A stretch of 64,000 nt of DNA from Patiria pectinifera (taxonomy: Eukaryota > Echinodermata > Asteroidea > Valvatida > Asterinidae), in the NCBI GenBank assembly GCA_029964075.1, contig CM057149.1:17374197-17438196 (forward strand), in the 5' to 3' direction. The notes under the pieces are model-generated. The model had not been told where the DNA came from, did not search any database, and saw only the letters and a program-made list of their open reading frames with translations. The stretch's first letter is position 1; each line of letters begins with the position of its first letter. Of this stretch, positions 12,301 to 27,300 are shown in pieces. Position numbers and translations under genes: made by a program.

Positions 12301-15300
12301 GGGAAAACTTAGTCCGTGGAGTATCCCTTTGCACAGCAAGGGTCTATGATATGCGAGCAGATGCGACGATTCATTATGCAAAACAAGACTGCGTCTTGAC
12401 CTCGAGATTCTGACCAATCAGCGGGCGCCTTTATAGGGTCCTCGGCACCCGATGTTGTAATACAAAAACACCGCATCCAAATTGACCAATCAACAGCTTA
12501 GTCCACATTTCTGATCGAAATGGCATCACAAATTTTAAGGTCGACTCCGACTGGCTGGCGTGCGGGGCCGCATAATGTGCCTGAAAGGATATGACATCAG
12601 ACGTTCGACCATGGCTCTTCAAACTTGCATGCCAGACACTAAAACTAGGAAAAACTAGCCGTTCAGCGTGATTTTTGTTTTGTCATTTTTTGTCTTCGGT
12701 GTTTCGTATAGTTGCAAGTTTTAATCACATCTTAGTAAAGTCCTCGGCTTTTTTTTTTATCAGACTAAGTTTGTTTTATTGTGGGGCGTGGGCATGTCAA
12801 TAGCTGGCTAGATTTATTTTAATACCCCTATAGCCTACTACCCGTTAGAACAGTTTCATGAATAACAATTCAGCTATATTATTCCTAGCATCGAAGTTAA
12901 AGAGGTTACTGCGTAGCACTGACAAAATGTATGGAATAAAATCAAGATATTAAAGTGCTCAGCACTGCTCACTGATGATAAGAGGAAGCCCAATTTTCGG
13001 ACGGTCTGTCCTTCCTCTTAATCAAGATCTGATTTCCTCATGTCATCGGTCAGCTCTGTTATATTTTTTATTTTATTCAATAATTATAGGTTTTCCCGAG
13101 CATTAAAAAACTTTTTCATTCAAAGTCATAAACGGTGGACTTCAATTTCGTCTCGAGAAGACTGGCACGCGCAAATGCTACAATGAATTTAGTCGTCGGT
13201 CATTCCAAATGATCAGTGGTCAATCAATTTCAACATTTGTCAATTCGACGTCGTCAAATTTCATTGGAATTCATCTCACCTGATGACCTGTAACATAATG
13301 TAAGGATTGAATTCGTCTTTGTTCAATCGATTTTACGAAATTTTCGATCAAATTCATCAGACAGATGCGCACGCTTGTACAACCATTTAACATTTAACAC
13401 GGTGTATTGCAAGACAGGAAGTTGAAGGTTTAACAACCAACAAGAAGAAGAACTGAATTGACCGTTCCCGAAAGATGTGGAAATTTGAATGCATTTTGCT
13501 TTTCATAAGTACATATAAAGGCCTACTGCATAGCGCGCGAGGATATGGATATGCCGCCGATTGATTACCGCGTACGGGACGAATAACGAGAGCATTGTCC
13601 AAGGCTAGGGTATATACCTTATTTCTTTCAGTTGTTGACGCATAAAATTGTTGTCAAAGAACTATGGACACACAAATAACCGAGACTATGGGTACTTTTC
13701 CCATTTTAAGTCCAGTGCGGACAGCCTAGGACGTTTTCCTCTCGGTTACTTTTCCTGAGTCCAGCGGTTACTTTTACTGGCCAACTGCTGGCCAGGAAAA
13801 CTTCCCACGCGCCCAGGAAAACTGACCAGGTCCATTTTCCCGAGACGAATAGTCCAGTGCGGACAGTGCGAGTCGGTAAAAGCGGCTCAGAAAAGCGTAC
13901 ATCCGGCCCGACACACAAATAAGCATTGAATAAATTACAATTTTACATAATAATTATTACATGAAAAATGCTTATTTAAGGTTATAGACCTACGTTAAAC
14001 AAGGAGATACAGTAAAAAAAAACACGACAAAATAAAGTATAAAAAAAGTAGAAAAGAACAGTTGAAAACATAAAAATACCGAAGACAGCATACAATCATG
14101 AGACGAATTGAAATGAAATGCATGTAACATTGATTGCAAAATGACAAAATTGATTCATCTGTCGTGCGTTCGGCAATTGCAGAAATTGTTTGAACAAAGT
14201 GTGAAAATGAGCGACCAAAGACGAAATTTAACATGCGGTATGCGAGATCATGAATTTTCAAAACGAAATTGAAGTAAACCGTTGATGAATTTGAATGAAA
14301 TTTTAAACTGTGCGGGAAAACCTAAAATTAAAGTTCGCACCGATGATAAGAGGAGAAGCCCAATTTTCGGACGGTCTGCCCTTCCACTTAATCACGGTAC
14401 TGGCTTTCATACCGTGAGCACTGTTATAATTTTATTTTGTTCCATATTATTATTCCATTTTGTGTGATAATTATTTTTTAGCGACAGGAGCGATCCGCCG
14501 GTTCTGGTTCTGGGTCCAACCCGTACGGGTACGAGGATGACGAGGATTATGCTAACGTTAAAGTAAGCTTGTGATTCACTTGTGATTGATTTGTGATATG
14601 ACTTGTGATTGACTTGCTGGCGGATCCAGGCATTTTTGCAGGGGGGGGGTTCATCTGCAACTTGGCCACTTGGCCTCCGTAAAATCAATAGATTGCGGGT
14701 CACAGGTCAATCACAAGACAATCACAGGTCAATTCAAATCACAAATCAATTACAATTCAATTATAATTATTGGGGGGGGGGGTTGAACCCACCCACCCCC
14801 ATCCCACCCCCCATAATTATAATTGAATTGTAATTGATTTATGATTTGAATTGACCTGTGATTGTCTTGTGATTGACCTCTGATTCGACTTGTGATTAAC
14901 TTGTAATATTTTTTGTAAAAATGGACGGACATTGATTTGTTTTTTTTCAGTGACTTGTGATTTTCTTCTGATTGAAGTAAATGGCTTATGATTGACATGT
15001 TATCAGAATTGTGATTGACTGGTGCCAGACTTGTAATTGACTTGCGATATGGCTTGTGATTGACTGGTGCCAGACTTGTAATTGACTTGTGATATGGCTT
15101 GTGATTGTCTTGTGATTTACTTGTGATTTGACTTGTGATTTGACTTGTGATTTACTTCTGATTGATTTTTGATGTCAAGTAAAGTGTGTATGATTTACAT
15201 GTGATCGGGCTTGTGATTGACTGGTGCCAGACTTGTAATTGACTTGCGACATGGCTTGTGATTGTCTTGTGATTGACTAGAGCCCGACTTGTGATGTACT

Positions 15301-18300
15301 TACGATTGACGTGCGATTTGACTTGTTATTTACTTGTGGTTTGGCTTGTGATTTGACTCGTTATTTACTTGTGGTTTGACCTGTGATTTGACTTATGATT
15401 TACTTGTGATTTACTTGTGATTTGACTTGTGATTTGACCTGTGATTTGACTTGTAATCGACCCATGATTGTCTTGTGGTCTTTTTTTATGGTTGACCTGC
15501 CATTTGACTTGTGATTCGACTTGTGATTGACTTGTAATTTGCTTGTAATAACAAAGGACGGACATTGATCTCACTTGTGACTTGCTTCTGATTGATCTGT
15601 GATTGACTAGTATATGACTTGTGATTTGACCTATGATTGACTTGCGATTTGTCGTTGTCACTTGACCTGTGAACGACTTGTGATTGCCTTGTGGTCGAGT
15701 TGTCATTACCTTGTGATTCGACCTGATGACAAATCTCTACCCTTCTTTCCTGATCCTTTGCAGCCAACGCGAGTCTACAAACCAGAAATCCACCATTTCC
15801 ACGTCGACGCCTCCATCACGGCACGCTTTGCCAGCACGTTAATCAACAGCATGCTGGTCAACGTGGAGGAATACGCGCAAGAAGCAACCTTCTCCGTAGT
15901 CTTGCCTCAGGAGGCCTTCATCAGCAAGTTTGTCATGTAAATACAGTCTCCGTGTTTTCCGATAAAACATAGTTTGAGCAAAATGAGGGCGCTGTGACGA
16001 AGACAGTTAGCGGAACAAAACATACTTTAATCCAATGTGATGGACATCAGTTTCCAAAAAAACCCAATATGAGCGATGCCTGTGTGCTACAGACCTTTAC
16101 CATACTGCCACCATTTCAGTCATGTTCCCTATATCCATAACAGTACTGAATGATAATGTTTTTTGAGCAAAAAAGAACCAGACTATTTTTCCTTCCAGCC
16201 ACACTTTGGTTAATACGTTGATTGGAATGGGGGAAAATCAAGTTGGCAACATGATAATAGTCTCTTTCCCAGGTTGCAGCATTGCTAGTATCGTAGGTAG
16301 GCCTATATACAGGTTGATAACTTCTGACTTTAGCGCCCCTCGAACAAAGGTATTGACAAAATGGGGAAACCGCTAATATAGAGTTTGCTATATACATGTA
16401 TTTATAAATATGCAATAAATTCAGGATATGAGTTAAGGCCAAAAAAAAAAATACTCGGTCTCTGGTCAGACCAAAGTTCAGGAATTGCGGCGACGCTTTT
16501 TTTTTTCAAGCTTAGATTGCACAGACAACGTGGGGTACTATTTTGCTTTTTGTGTTCTCATGTACATGTACATTGGTGAGATAATTTGCCTTGGTGCCCT
16601 CGATCATTTGCCTTGGTGCAATTTCCCATTCCTTGGTGCTCCTTGGTGCAAAAATCTGAGGAGGTGCGGCAATAGAGGGCGCTGTTGGAGCTACCGCGGA
16701 AAATTTGGGGAAAAAAGATTGACGCGCATGATTAAAATCGACGCGCGCGCTGACCAGAGACTGACTATTTTTTATAGCTCTACAGAGATGTATCGAGCAC
16801 TGTCAATTGTGATAGAAGACGATTTATAAACATATATGTTTTTACTTATGTTGATTCTTTGACCGAAAAGATATTTATTCGAATGGGAATAAATTAATAT
16901 GTGCTTGGCCGGTATAAACAAGTCCGTTTAATACCGGCTGTGGGCCTGGTCGCTGATAACATCCCTCCCCTTCGGCTCGGGTTATTATCAGCGTTCATTC
17001 CCTCAGCTCGTCTTAGCAGACTTGTTTAAAAACCGGTCAAGCACATATAGGCCATCAGCCTGGTGTTTGGTCAGTATCAAATCAGGGCATAAATGGTTTT
17101 AGTGCGCATGCGTAAGGTATACCGCCCCTAGAGTGGGAACAAGCATTTTGATGGACAGTTTGAAGAAAAAAAAGGTGATAACACCCAAAAAGCTGCCACC
17201 GCTGCAATGCTATCACATATTTTCCATCTCTGGAGGTGTATACCTTGCCAAAAATCGCTGTGACGATTATTCCCCAACATTTTGGACCGAGGCTGGTGAC
17301 CTAATATTTATTCCGTTATTAATCTTCAATAGGGTGATCGACGGTGTTGCGTACGAGGCCGAGGTCAAGGAGAAAGAAAAGGCACAGAGAGAGTACGACG
17401 CGGCGAAGGAACGAGGCCAGACGGCCGGACAGGTTAAACAACAGTAAGTCCAGTTCTACCAAAACATTTGTAGATCATGAACATTTGGATTTAAACAAAA
17501 ATCTGGGTGGAAATTTGCACACATGAAGAACGCGGCTGGCTGTTGAAAGGCAAATGGGATCATTGAATTACATGTACATTTTGTATTCCCAAAAGTAACA
17601 AGCTTGTTTTGGATTAAAGATCGTAGGCCTACTGGTACTAAACACCTCGTGAAGTTATTCCGCCTGGCTTGCTGTCATTTAGAAGAAATCAAGTTAATGT
17701 AGGTGATTTCCAATTAATGATCAGTCAATTGACTGATGTTTTGGAAATAAAGAGTGTTATGGACAAAATCGTGTTTCGTGATCAAAAGGCTGCACAGCGT
17801 GGTGTGTATGTTTTCTCGAAAATTAAAAGTGTAATATCCACCGAGCTGAAACTTCAACAGGTTAGGTTTTGAACATTCTTCTTTAGATTTTGAGCGGTGT
17901 TATTATTTGAAATGAACAAAATGCATGTAAGGCAATTGATCTTATGTGCCTTTAAGGGGTTTATGTAATATTTGTGGCGTTCCTTTCCCATTTCATGATC
18001 AGGATTACGAGGTGTATATGGGAATAAAATATGATGCGGTGCATTGTGGGACATTTTGCTTCACACGCAATCCCCACACAGACTCTCAAAACGCAGGTTA
18101 AATTTGGTTGGTTAAAAAAGTGGGTTAAAACGGTAACCAAGATTTTCCAATTTTGCCCAACGAAATGCCCAACATTGGACAAAAATGTGCCTAGCGTTGG
18201 GTAAACGTTGGAAAAATGTTAAACTTTACCAATCAAATTGTAACCAACGTTTTGAGAGTGCAAGTGCAAACATATACTGCTGATTGTTCAGTAAAATGGT

Positions 18301-21300
18301 CTTTGGAATTGTAAGGTCAAGTTTGGGGCAAACTTTGAATGCTGTTAGATTGTCAGTTTTCACAGTTTGTCGAGAACGGTAAAGAAGAATATTGTTTTGA
18401 TAAATCCTTTCCAGCGAGACCAAACCCAACACATTCAGCGTCTCCGTCAACGTTGCGTCCTACTCGGCCGTGCTGTTCAACTTAACCTACCAAGAACTGC
18501 TACATCGCCGCCATGGTGTCATAGAATACAAACTTACTATCGACCCTGAACAGGTATGGACAGGCTTACAATTGCGTTCCCGCATGCTATTTTCGAGTTT
18601 CAGCCCGCCCCCCGCAAAAAAAATATATTGCCGTCTTTTAGCAATGCAAAAGTTCATCGATTTTAAATGAGACATCGGCCGAAAAAAAATCGGCCCATAT
18701 TACGCAGGGTTCGACCTTCACTTTTTTTCGCTAGCCAGCCGGGCTACTGGAACAGACTCTTAACTAGCCCGCATGGTTTTTTTTAGCTCAAATACAAACT
18801 GGCGTACTTTCAGGCTCAATTCTGAGGCAATTTTGTCAGTGTTTTCAAAAACAGATCTAATAATTTAACCCTTTAAAACAGTTGATAAAAATAGACCCAA
18901 ATTGATACAGGTTTGCTTTCTGAATTTCATGATTTATTTCTTCCTGTCCCTTCCTCTTGCCGTATCCCAATATGGTTTTGACTCGCCAGCCGGGCTACTT
19001 AAGGAATAGTTTGACTAGCCCGCCGCTGTTTTGACTAGCATTTGGCTAGCGGGCTATATATATACCGCTAACTTCAAACCCGGATTACGTAAATAATGCT
19101 TGCTGTAAAAGCTTTGTGAACAATTTCAGTGCCATGAAATTTAGTCCGAAATTCAGAAACGGTGGCGCCCGGAAATAGGGCACAAATTCGGCTGAGTGTG
19201 TACCCTAAACGTGGCGCACTTGAATAAATCTCGGAAAATCCCAAGAGTTAACATTTGAGAATTTCTTTATTTTGGATTACTTTTGCGGCAATGATTCGAA
19301 TTTTGTTTTCAAAAACTGTTCAATAAATAAACGTGGGTGGCATGTTTTTCTTCAATGTCTCATTCAAAAGTGAATAAATGTTTGTATTGTTCGCAAATCA
19401 TGACAATTTAAAAACAAAAACAAAATTTCAGGGTGTAACTCGAAAATAGCACGGGGGAATTTTGCATAGTTTGCTCAATATTTTTTTATGCATCGTTTTG
19501 TTGAAGCGTGCATCAGAGAGCGCTTTGTACTTAATTAACAAATCTGTCGGATTTTGTTCGTACTTTCCAGGTCGTTAGAAGTCTAAAAGTTGATGTCCAC
19601 ATCACAGAACCACAGGGTTTACTGAAAATGGACGCCATGTGGCAGTCCACTGCCGCAGGGGGCAGTTCCACCAATGACGTCAGCAGCCCGTTACAGGATG
19701 TGGTCTATCTGGAGAGGATGTCGCAATACCGCGCCCATATTAAGTTCCACCCAACTAAGGACCAGCAGAAAATGGAGCGCGCGAATGGAATCGTTGGTAA
19801 CCTGCTCCTGCAATACGACGTCTTGCACGACCTGAGTGCCGGGAGCCTGCAGGTATGTATTTTGAATTCAGTAACAGTTGGGCATCTTTCAATCTGGTCC
19901 CAATGGGTGCACACCGGTAGATAGGCTTAAACCCATCCGCCGAGCTCGTGAACAAAAGTTATACCCTCAAACTATTCTATATTAGGGAGTTCTGAGAGCC
20001 ATAAAACTGGGGAATTGAAGAGATATAGCAATGAACCTCTGGTCCGGACTTGGGCTTCCAATTCTGAGCATTTTGGATGCGATTGGGCTCGAAGGTGGCG
20101 CTATTTTGCCATGTTGTGAAGGGATCGTTTTTCAAGATGGCTACTTTTCCGCTTTGGGAAAAATAGGGGTCATCTTCTTTGAGTGAGAATTCCTCGAAAA
20201 GTCAATGATCGACCCTCAAAAAAAATGAAAAGAAAATGAAAGATAACATGTTGATCATCATTTTACTGTGCAGCTAAATTACCTGTGAGAGTTCTGAGTA
20301 TTTTTAAAAGAATTTTAAAGTATGGGCATTTAGCACTAGTGTCTATGGGAATTTTATTGCACTGTTGCGCCCCCATGGGGATGCATACCTGCAAATAAAC
20401 TCCCATAGACACTAGTGCTAAATGCCCATACTTCAAAATTATTTTTAAAATACTCAAAACTCTCACAGGTATTCAAGCTGCACAGAAAAATGATGATCAA
20501 TGTGTCATCTTTCATTTTCTTTTCAATTTTTGGTGGGTTGACCATTGACTTTTCGAGATATTTTCACGCAAAGAAGACGACCCCTATTTTCCCCAAAGCG
20601 GAAAAGTAGCCATCTTGAAAAACGATCCCTCCACAGCATGGCAAAATAGCGCCACTTTTGAGCCCAATAGCATCCAAAATGCTCAGAATTGGAAGCCCCA
20701 AGTCCGGGCCAGAGGTTTATTACCATATCTCTTCAATTCCCCAATTTTACGGCGCTCAGAACTCTCTAATATGGAATATTTTGAGGGTATAACTTTTATT
20801 CATGAGCTTGGCGGATCGATTACCGGAGCGCCCCCATGGATACGATCTTGCTGCGCCATGTTGTTTCCCTCCATGCTTTGCGCGATCGTGAAGGAACCCG
20901 TGGGTGGGTGCGTTCGAGCGTGTTACTCGTGTTAACACGAGTGCTACTCCTCAGAGCGCCCGAACGGCAGGATACGACCAGCGGGTTAGCAATCAGAGCA
21001 TACTCTCAGTGAAATATACTCTTGCATATGCAGGAAGAGTAATGCGCACGCAACAGTTTCCGGAACTATTGGGAGTAGCAAGAGTAACACGCTCAAACGC
21101 ACCCATGGAGTCGAGAATGGGCATCTTGTTTTTGTTTTTTTTCTCCTCATGAAATGTGAAATTCCTGTATTCTTTTCCTGTCGATTTGGAAAAGCCCTCT
21201 TTATACTCAACGCTTCATTTTCTTCACAATGGTTGCACATTTTGTGGCCTTTTTTCTCTCGAAAAGATGGGCACATCTGTAATCGTGTTAATATTGTGTT

Positions 21301-24300
21301 AGTTTCAAACGCGTCAAAAAACACAATTAATTTAAAACAAAAATCACATATTTTTGTTAGCTCAAAATTCACACATCTTGTCTCACAACACATCAATCAC
21401 GCAGAAAACGAAAATTGGAATGACAATTTATACTTTTATATCTCTTTCCTGCTCAAAAACATCACGATTTCTGTGAAATATTCGGGAAAATTGTGAGGAC
21501 AGACATAGTCTGAACAATATAATTTTGATATAAATTATTTTTGTGTGATAACCACTTTTCAGTCATACTCAAATACATTGCAATCCTTTTCGTAAATTGG
21601 GAAAAAGTAATTTACCTCCATAGTTAGCGTCCAGTAATATAACACACAATTACCCGTCTTTTCACAATGGTTGCACGGTTTGTCAACGTTTTGTTTTCAA
21701 AAAGACGAGCATAATTCTGTAATCGTGTTAATATTGTGTTAGTATAAGCCATCATTACAGAAAACTTAAAATTTAAATTTCAAATGAACCACGCTCAATT
21801 TCCAAAAAAAAAAGTGTCACCGTAAAAACACACATTTGTTATCTCAGATTTCCACATCTGGTCCGACATGCACATAAATATGTGCATAACTAACGTAATG
21901 TTATATAACTAACCCCAATACAAATCAATCACTCAGAAAACTAAAATTGAAATGTTGATTATAATTCTATGTCTAGTTTTGTTTGTTGTAAACATAATCA
22001 CGATTTCTAATACTTGGAAATGTCGTGAAAAAAACACACATTTTGGACACTATTATTTTGATATATTTTGTGTGTGATCGCCACTTTTCAAGTTATATTC
22101 AAGCAATCATTTTCGTAAATTCGGGGGAAATTTTTTTTATTTCCATGGTCAACGTCAACTAATATTACATAAAATACCTGTCATTCACACTACTGCTATT
22201 TCGGCTCGCATAAGATCCAATTACTGTTTATTAACGTTGTAAAGAAAAACATCTGTCACCACAATTGAGAAACTGTACAAGGCGAAAAATGTCGGGACTA
22301 TTGTTTTAGGGAAGTTCTGCATGTAGCACTTTAAAAATCTAGCATATGAAAGCCCAATTCATAAGCTTTCTTTTAGTACAAGAATCATTCAAATCACTCA
22401 TGTAATTTCAAGTTACGGAATTTTAAACACAACCACCGTTTGCTAAATAAGCACAGAAAGGGTCCATGCGATGAATGTTTCTTAGGAACACATTTTGCAC
22501 ACATTGTCCTACTCCTCTTAAATGTATGAGAACTATTTGAAATCCCTTTTTGGTTAATTTTATTTAAAGTGCACTTTTTTTTAAACATTTAAAAATGTCC
22601 ATGCTTTTTCCGCACAACTGAGGGTGCTATTGCTGTGATGTCATTTCAGGAAGAGACTGCTCAGTTTAGGGGTTTTCCGTTCAAATAGTGAACCAAGACT
22701 TTGCTTGTTGAAAACATTTGTGAGAAAGGTTTGCTCATTAGCTAACTGCGGTCTGTACTGACACAACAACGAATCACCAAAGAAAAGGACATGAACGAAA
22801 GCATACCACGCCAACTTCTGGCAACTTTTTGTGCTGAAAGTAACATTGAGGTGTCTGCCCATATAATGACATCACGGGGTTGCTCATGAATATGTAAATT
22901 CTGATTAGCATAGAAACAAAAAAAGGCATCAAAATACCCTTGAAAAAGGCAAAACGGAATTGAAAATAAGGTAAAGTTCGACACAGAAATGCATTTTCAA
23001 GAATTGCGTTACAAAAATTACATTGCATGGGCCATTTAAAAAAAAAAATGCATGAGCTCTTTAAGCAGGGAAAAAACTCGTTCAGCAAAAACCGTAACCG
23101 TGTCATTTGAAATTGTGAGTCCTGCGAAATTTGGCTTCTTTTACCGTATGATGGACCCTGCCACGTTAGTGACTGTCACAGTTGTTATTATTCTCACATA
23201 ATAGCATGCGCAATACAAACAATGAGTCTGCATTTCATAGAGTCCAAATTTCATATCACACCGGCCAAAGGCCAACATGTCACGCGCTATTGCTTTTGAT
23301 CCGACTATGCGTTTGTTTTTTAGTAGGCTGACTTCTTACTTGATATAATTTGGCAATTTGCCGAGCAACAGCTGGTTTCTTCCCGCTAGCTCTTTGTAAT
23401 TGGGCCACATGGAAATGGAATGAAGCATATTATATACATGTAACCGATACACTGGCCAAAGTCCCGCCAAACCCTCCAACTAACACACTTTCAATTTATG
23501 ACATTATTTAGCTTTACATGGAAAACCCATAAAAATATTTTGTTACGATTTCAAATATAAAAATGCAATCATTGATATCTCAGAAATTCAGCCCTTCGGT
23601 GCCTTCACTTTAATATGCATCAAGGCCTCAAAATTGTTGAATATCACTTTGAATACACATTTCAGATATTTCAGAGCAACGGAGACCATGACATTCGTTT
23701 AAACTAAATAAGGATTTGTAGCAACAACAAGAATTGACAGCAACATTTCGACAAGTTTAATATTTCATAGTTCATTAAAACATTCCTTATTAAATACTCC
23801 ATAAATTTTAAATTGGGCACCCCAATACAGCTGTATTACAAACGACGTGGAAGTTAATTTTTTTCGCAAAACTCGCTATTAAAAGGCATCCACGATTACT
23901 GGATTTGAAATAATAATGCATCAGGGCCAACTATCATGGGGATGCAAAGCACACAATATTGCTTAAAAGATTTATGTGCTAAACAAAAATGCTCCGCACT
24001 AGACGTCAAAAATGGCGAATCTTTCACCGTTCACGTAATAAGGTCACGTGAACGCAAAACCGCAATATCCATGCTAAGCATATCTATGAAAGTTGCCCTT
24101 TTTACCGCTCCCTGTTTAGCTTGTCCAGTACTTCTCTTCTCGTTGGATTGGTTCGCTGGGGTCCTTCTGATGCGCTCGGTAGTCGAGGAAAACCGACCGT
24201 TTCAGATGGAGTTCCTTCGAGTCCAATCCGTCGGGTAGAACACCGGTGTGGATGCGCACAGTGGTGTAGTACTTGGGACTCAAGTTACTGCAAACAACAA

Positions 24301-27300
24301 TAAAAGTTTTTCCTTTTTTTTAATTTTCAATTTTCGTAATATAAATTAAACATTTGTTATTGTTTTTGTGTTAAGTTAATTTAATTTCTGTGTTGTATTT
24401 CGTCAGTGTTTGTATGTGTATCTTGGTGTTTAAATTTGTTCTTATTTTTGTATTCACACCCCTATATTTTACATATTTGCATTTTTGTTTCTTCATTCTA
24501 GTTTTTACTTTTACTAAATTTTCTTAGTGATTTTACATAATATTTTTCTTTTATTTCACTTTATTCTTATCATTTTATACAGGGCCCTCAGTAATAGCAG
24601 TTTTTAACTGATGAGGCTACCCTGTCTAAATAAAACTATAAATAAATAAATAAATAAAACAAGCTCGAAATGGTCTCGGGAGCTGCGGGCAAATGCATGA
24701 GTGTTCATGCACGTGTGCCGCGATTGTCCCATGTAATTTTTTGGAAGGAGGAGTGTTTTCAGTACAAACATCAGGTTTTTACCCTAGTGACTTAATTTTC
24801 CAGGACTGCATAATTATTGGTAGGCGGTCAGTGGAGACCCATTAGGGGCCTTTGGCATGAGGTGATTAATACTCATGCAAGGCTGTTGGTGACGTTTGTT
24901 ACTAACCAACGAACCAACTAACGGAGAGACACAACCATTTGTTGAGCTGCTCAGCCGCAGCTAAAAAAAAGCAAGACAATTCGGCAAGCATAGCTAGGAG
25001 TGGGGGGGGGGCAGTGTGAATAATCAGAGGGGTCAGGGGTTCGAATCAGCTGCAGGTCATAATGTTGTGCCCCTGTGCAAGCCACTTTACTCCCACTGGC
25101 CTCTCTCCACCCTAAATGTGTAACCGGCATTAGCTGGGGAGTAACCTGCGATGGACTAGCATCCCATCCAAGAGGAACAGAACTAGTCTCATCAGTGGTT
25201 TCATGCCACTGAAACCAAAGATAAACGCCGGCCTGATGGGCCGGCCACGTTGGCTGGTGTGACAGACTTTACTTTTACAAACCTACTAAAGCGGGTCCTA
25301 GAGCGCGCAAAATTGAATTCAATCGATTTATAATGGCTAATCACTGAAAGTCTTTTCATGCAAATGGTTGACACAATGGGCTGGATTTAGCCCATTCATT
25401 GCGGGACAATTCTATGCAATAGAACTGCCCAGCTCTTATTCTAATTCACAAGTGACAGTCAGAAAGAGAGTCAGTCAGTGAGTCAGGCACAGAGAGAACA
25501 CTGGTTGGTTGGCCATCTGGAAGCAGCAAAAAGGAATGGGGTGATGTGGTCCAATGGTTACGGTGTTCGACTCGTGCCGTGGTACATGGGTTCGAATCCT
25601 GACCATGGGAACATGGTGCTTGTGTTCTTGAGCAAGGCACTTTACCATTATTGCTTCGTCCTTCGGATCAGACTGCTTCGGATGGGACGTAAAGCCGTAG
25701 GTCCCGTGTGTTGTGTAATGCACGTTAAAGAACCCAGTAACACTTATCGCTAAGAGAAGGGGGTTGCCCCGGTGTTTCTGGCAGTGGCTGTAATATGCGC
25801 CGCAGCACCTTGTACACCCTTATAAGGTGCTACATAATGGGTCTCATATCTCTCATAAACTTGATTTACCTTTCTTTAATAATTGACAAATTTCCAGCGC
25901 CTTGAGTACCTAATAGCTGGTAGATACGTGCGCTATATAAGACTCCATTATTATTATTATTAAGTTGATCTTTAAGTAACAGAAAGGAGCAATGGAGTAC
26001 GGACCATTGCGGATTCGTCCATAAGCTCTGCTCACTTTTGATTTGAATACATTTTCTCGCAGTTTACAGGGCCGAGTTTGACCGAGCCAGCGCGGTCACC
26101 TGACCAAATGTCGAAATGTGGTACCCAAACCACTTGGATGTCCATGGTTGCCATGGAAACCGACCTAAAACATCGGTTGTCATATTTTTTGTTATTTTTT
26201 TTTTTTACAACTAAACATGGAAATATGCAAACTTGCGATTTGTTTTAAATCATGCATGCATACAACAATTCCCATCGGCGTCATGTACCAGTACAACATA
26301 GGCACTCGTTTTTAAAATGTTTATAAATAAAACTATTGTAATTCTTCATACGCTTCAACTTTTAAATGTTACTGTGAAACGTGTTGTTTTTATTTTTTAG
26401 CAATGGGAAAAGCTTGATCTTTTAACAGATGTGCATTAACGACAACTGATCAATATTAACGAAAGTAACTTCAAAATAATGCTTCAAAATAATTGTAGAC
26501 CTCAAGTTTTAATGGACGTTCCTCAACGTTCATCGTCTGTTACTTGGGATTTAACTTGTGATAGACTTATGAATTATGAAGATGACATATGAATGACTTG
26601 TGATTGACTTGATTCCAACGGTGTAAAAAAAATACGCGACCAGTATAGGCCTATGTGTACACCGTCTTTGCGTAATATTTCCATACTCGAGGTCAAATCT
26701 ATTGTGTATTGTACGCATTTGCCTTTTACGTTATCCTGTGGTGAAAAGACCTCTCCCTATCGATGTGAAAGGTAAACATGTATTTTGGTGCAAGACCGAA
26801 CGAGCTGGTCCATCTAGCCGCCATTCAAATACCAGTTGGGTCAATTCTTTCGTATTCCTCCATGGTCCCATATGTTCCATGGGATCCCATTGATTTCCAT
26901 TGTGTTCCAATGGGAATGTGGCACACATTCAATTGGGAACTTGCTAATTTATCCACGGGATCATCAGCCGGATTCGATTTATTCCCTTTGGTATTGATGG
27001 TGTCCCATAAAGTCCCACTGAACATGCTGAAAACTGTATTTTCCTGGGTTATTTCAGGATAAGCGAGTGTACATTGACTGATAATAATTGCCTACTGCAT
27101 TAAATTTTAATAGTCGTAGCACACAGCGATAATGTTAGGCGTGTCCAAATAGGCGGATGCAATGGGGGTGCTTGGGTGGTTAACCACCTCCCCGGCCCCC
27201 GCCCCTTCCGTTTGACCAATTATTTACACAATGGGAAACAAATCTCAAATTTCTTTAAGTTTCCTGAATTTTTTTTAATTGGCCTAATCTATCTTCCAGA

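Noticed and set aside
15365-15767. 93-113-codon minus-strand frames
   Set aside because: Translations of the ACTTGTGATT minisatellite.
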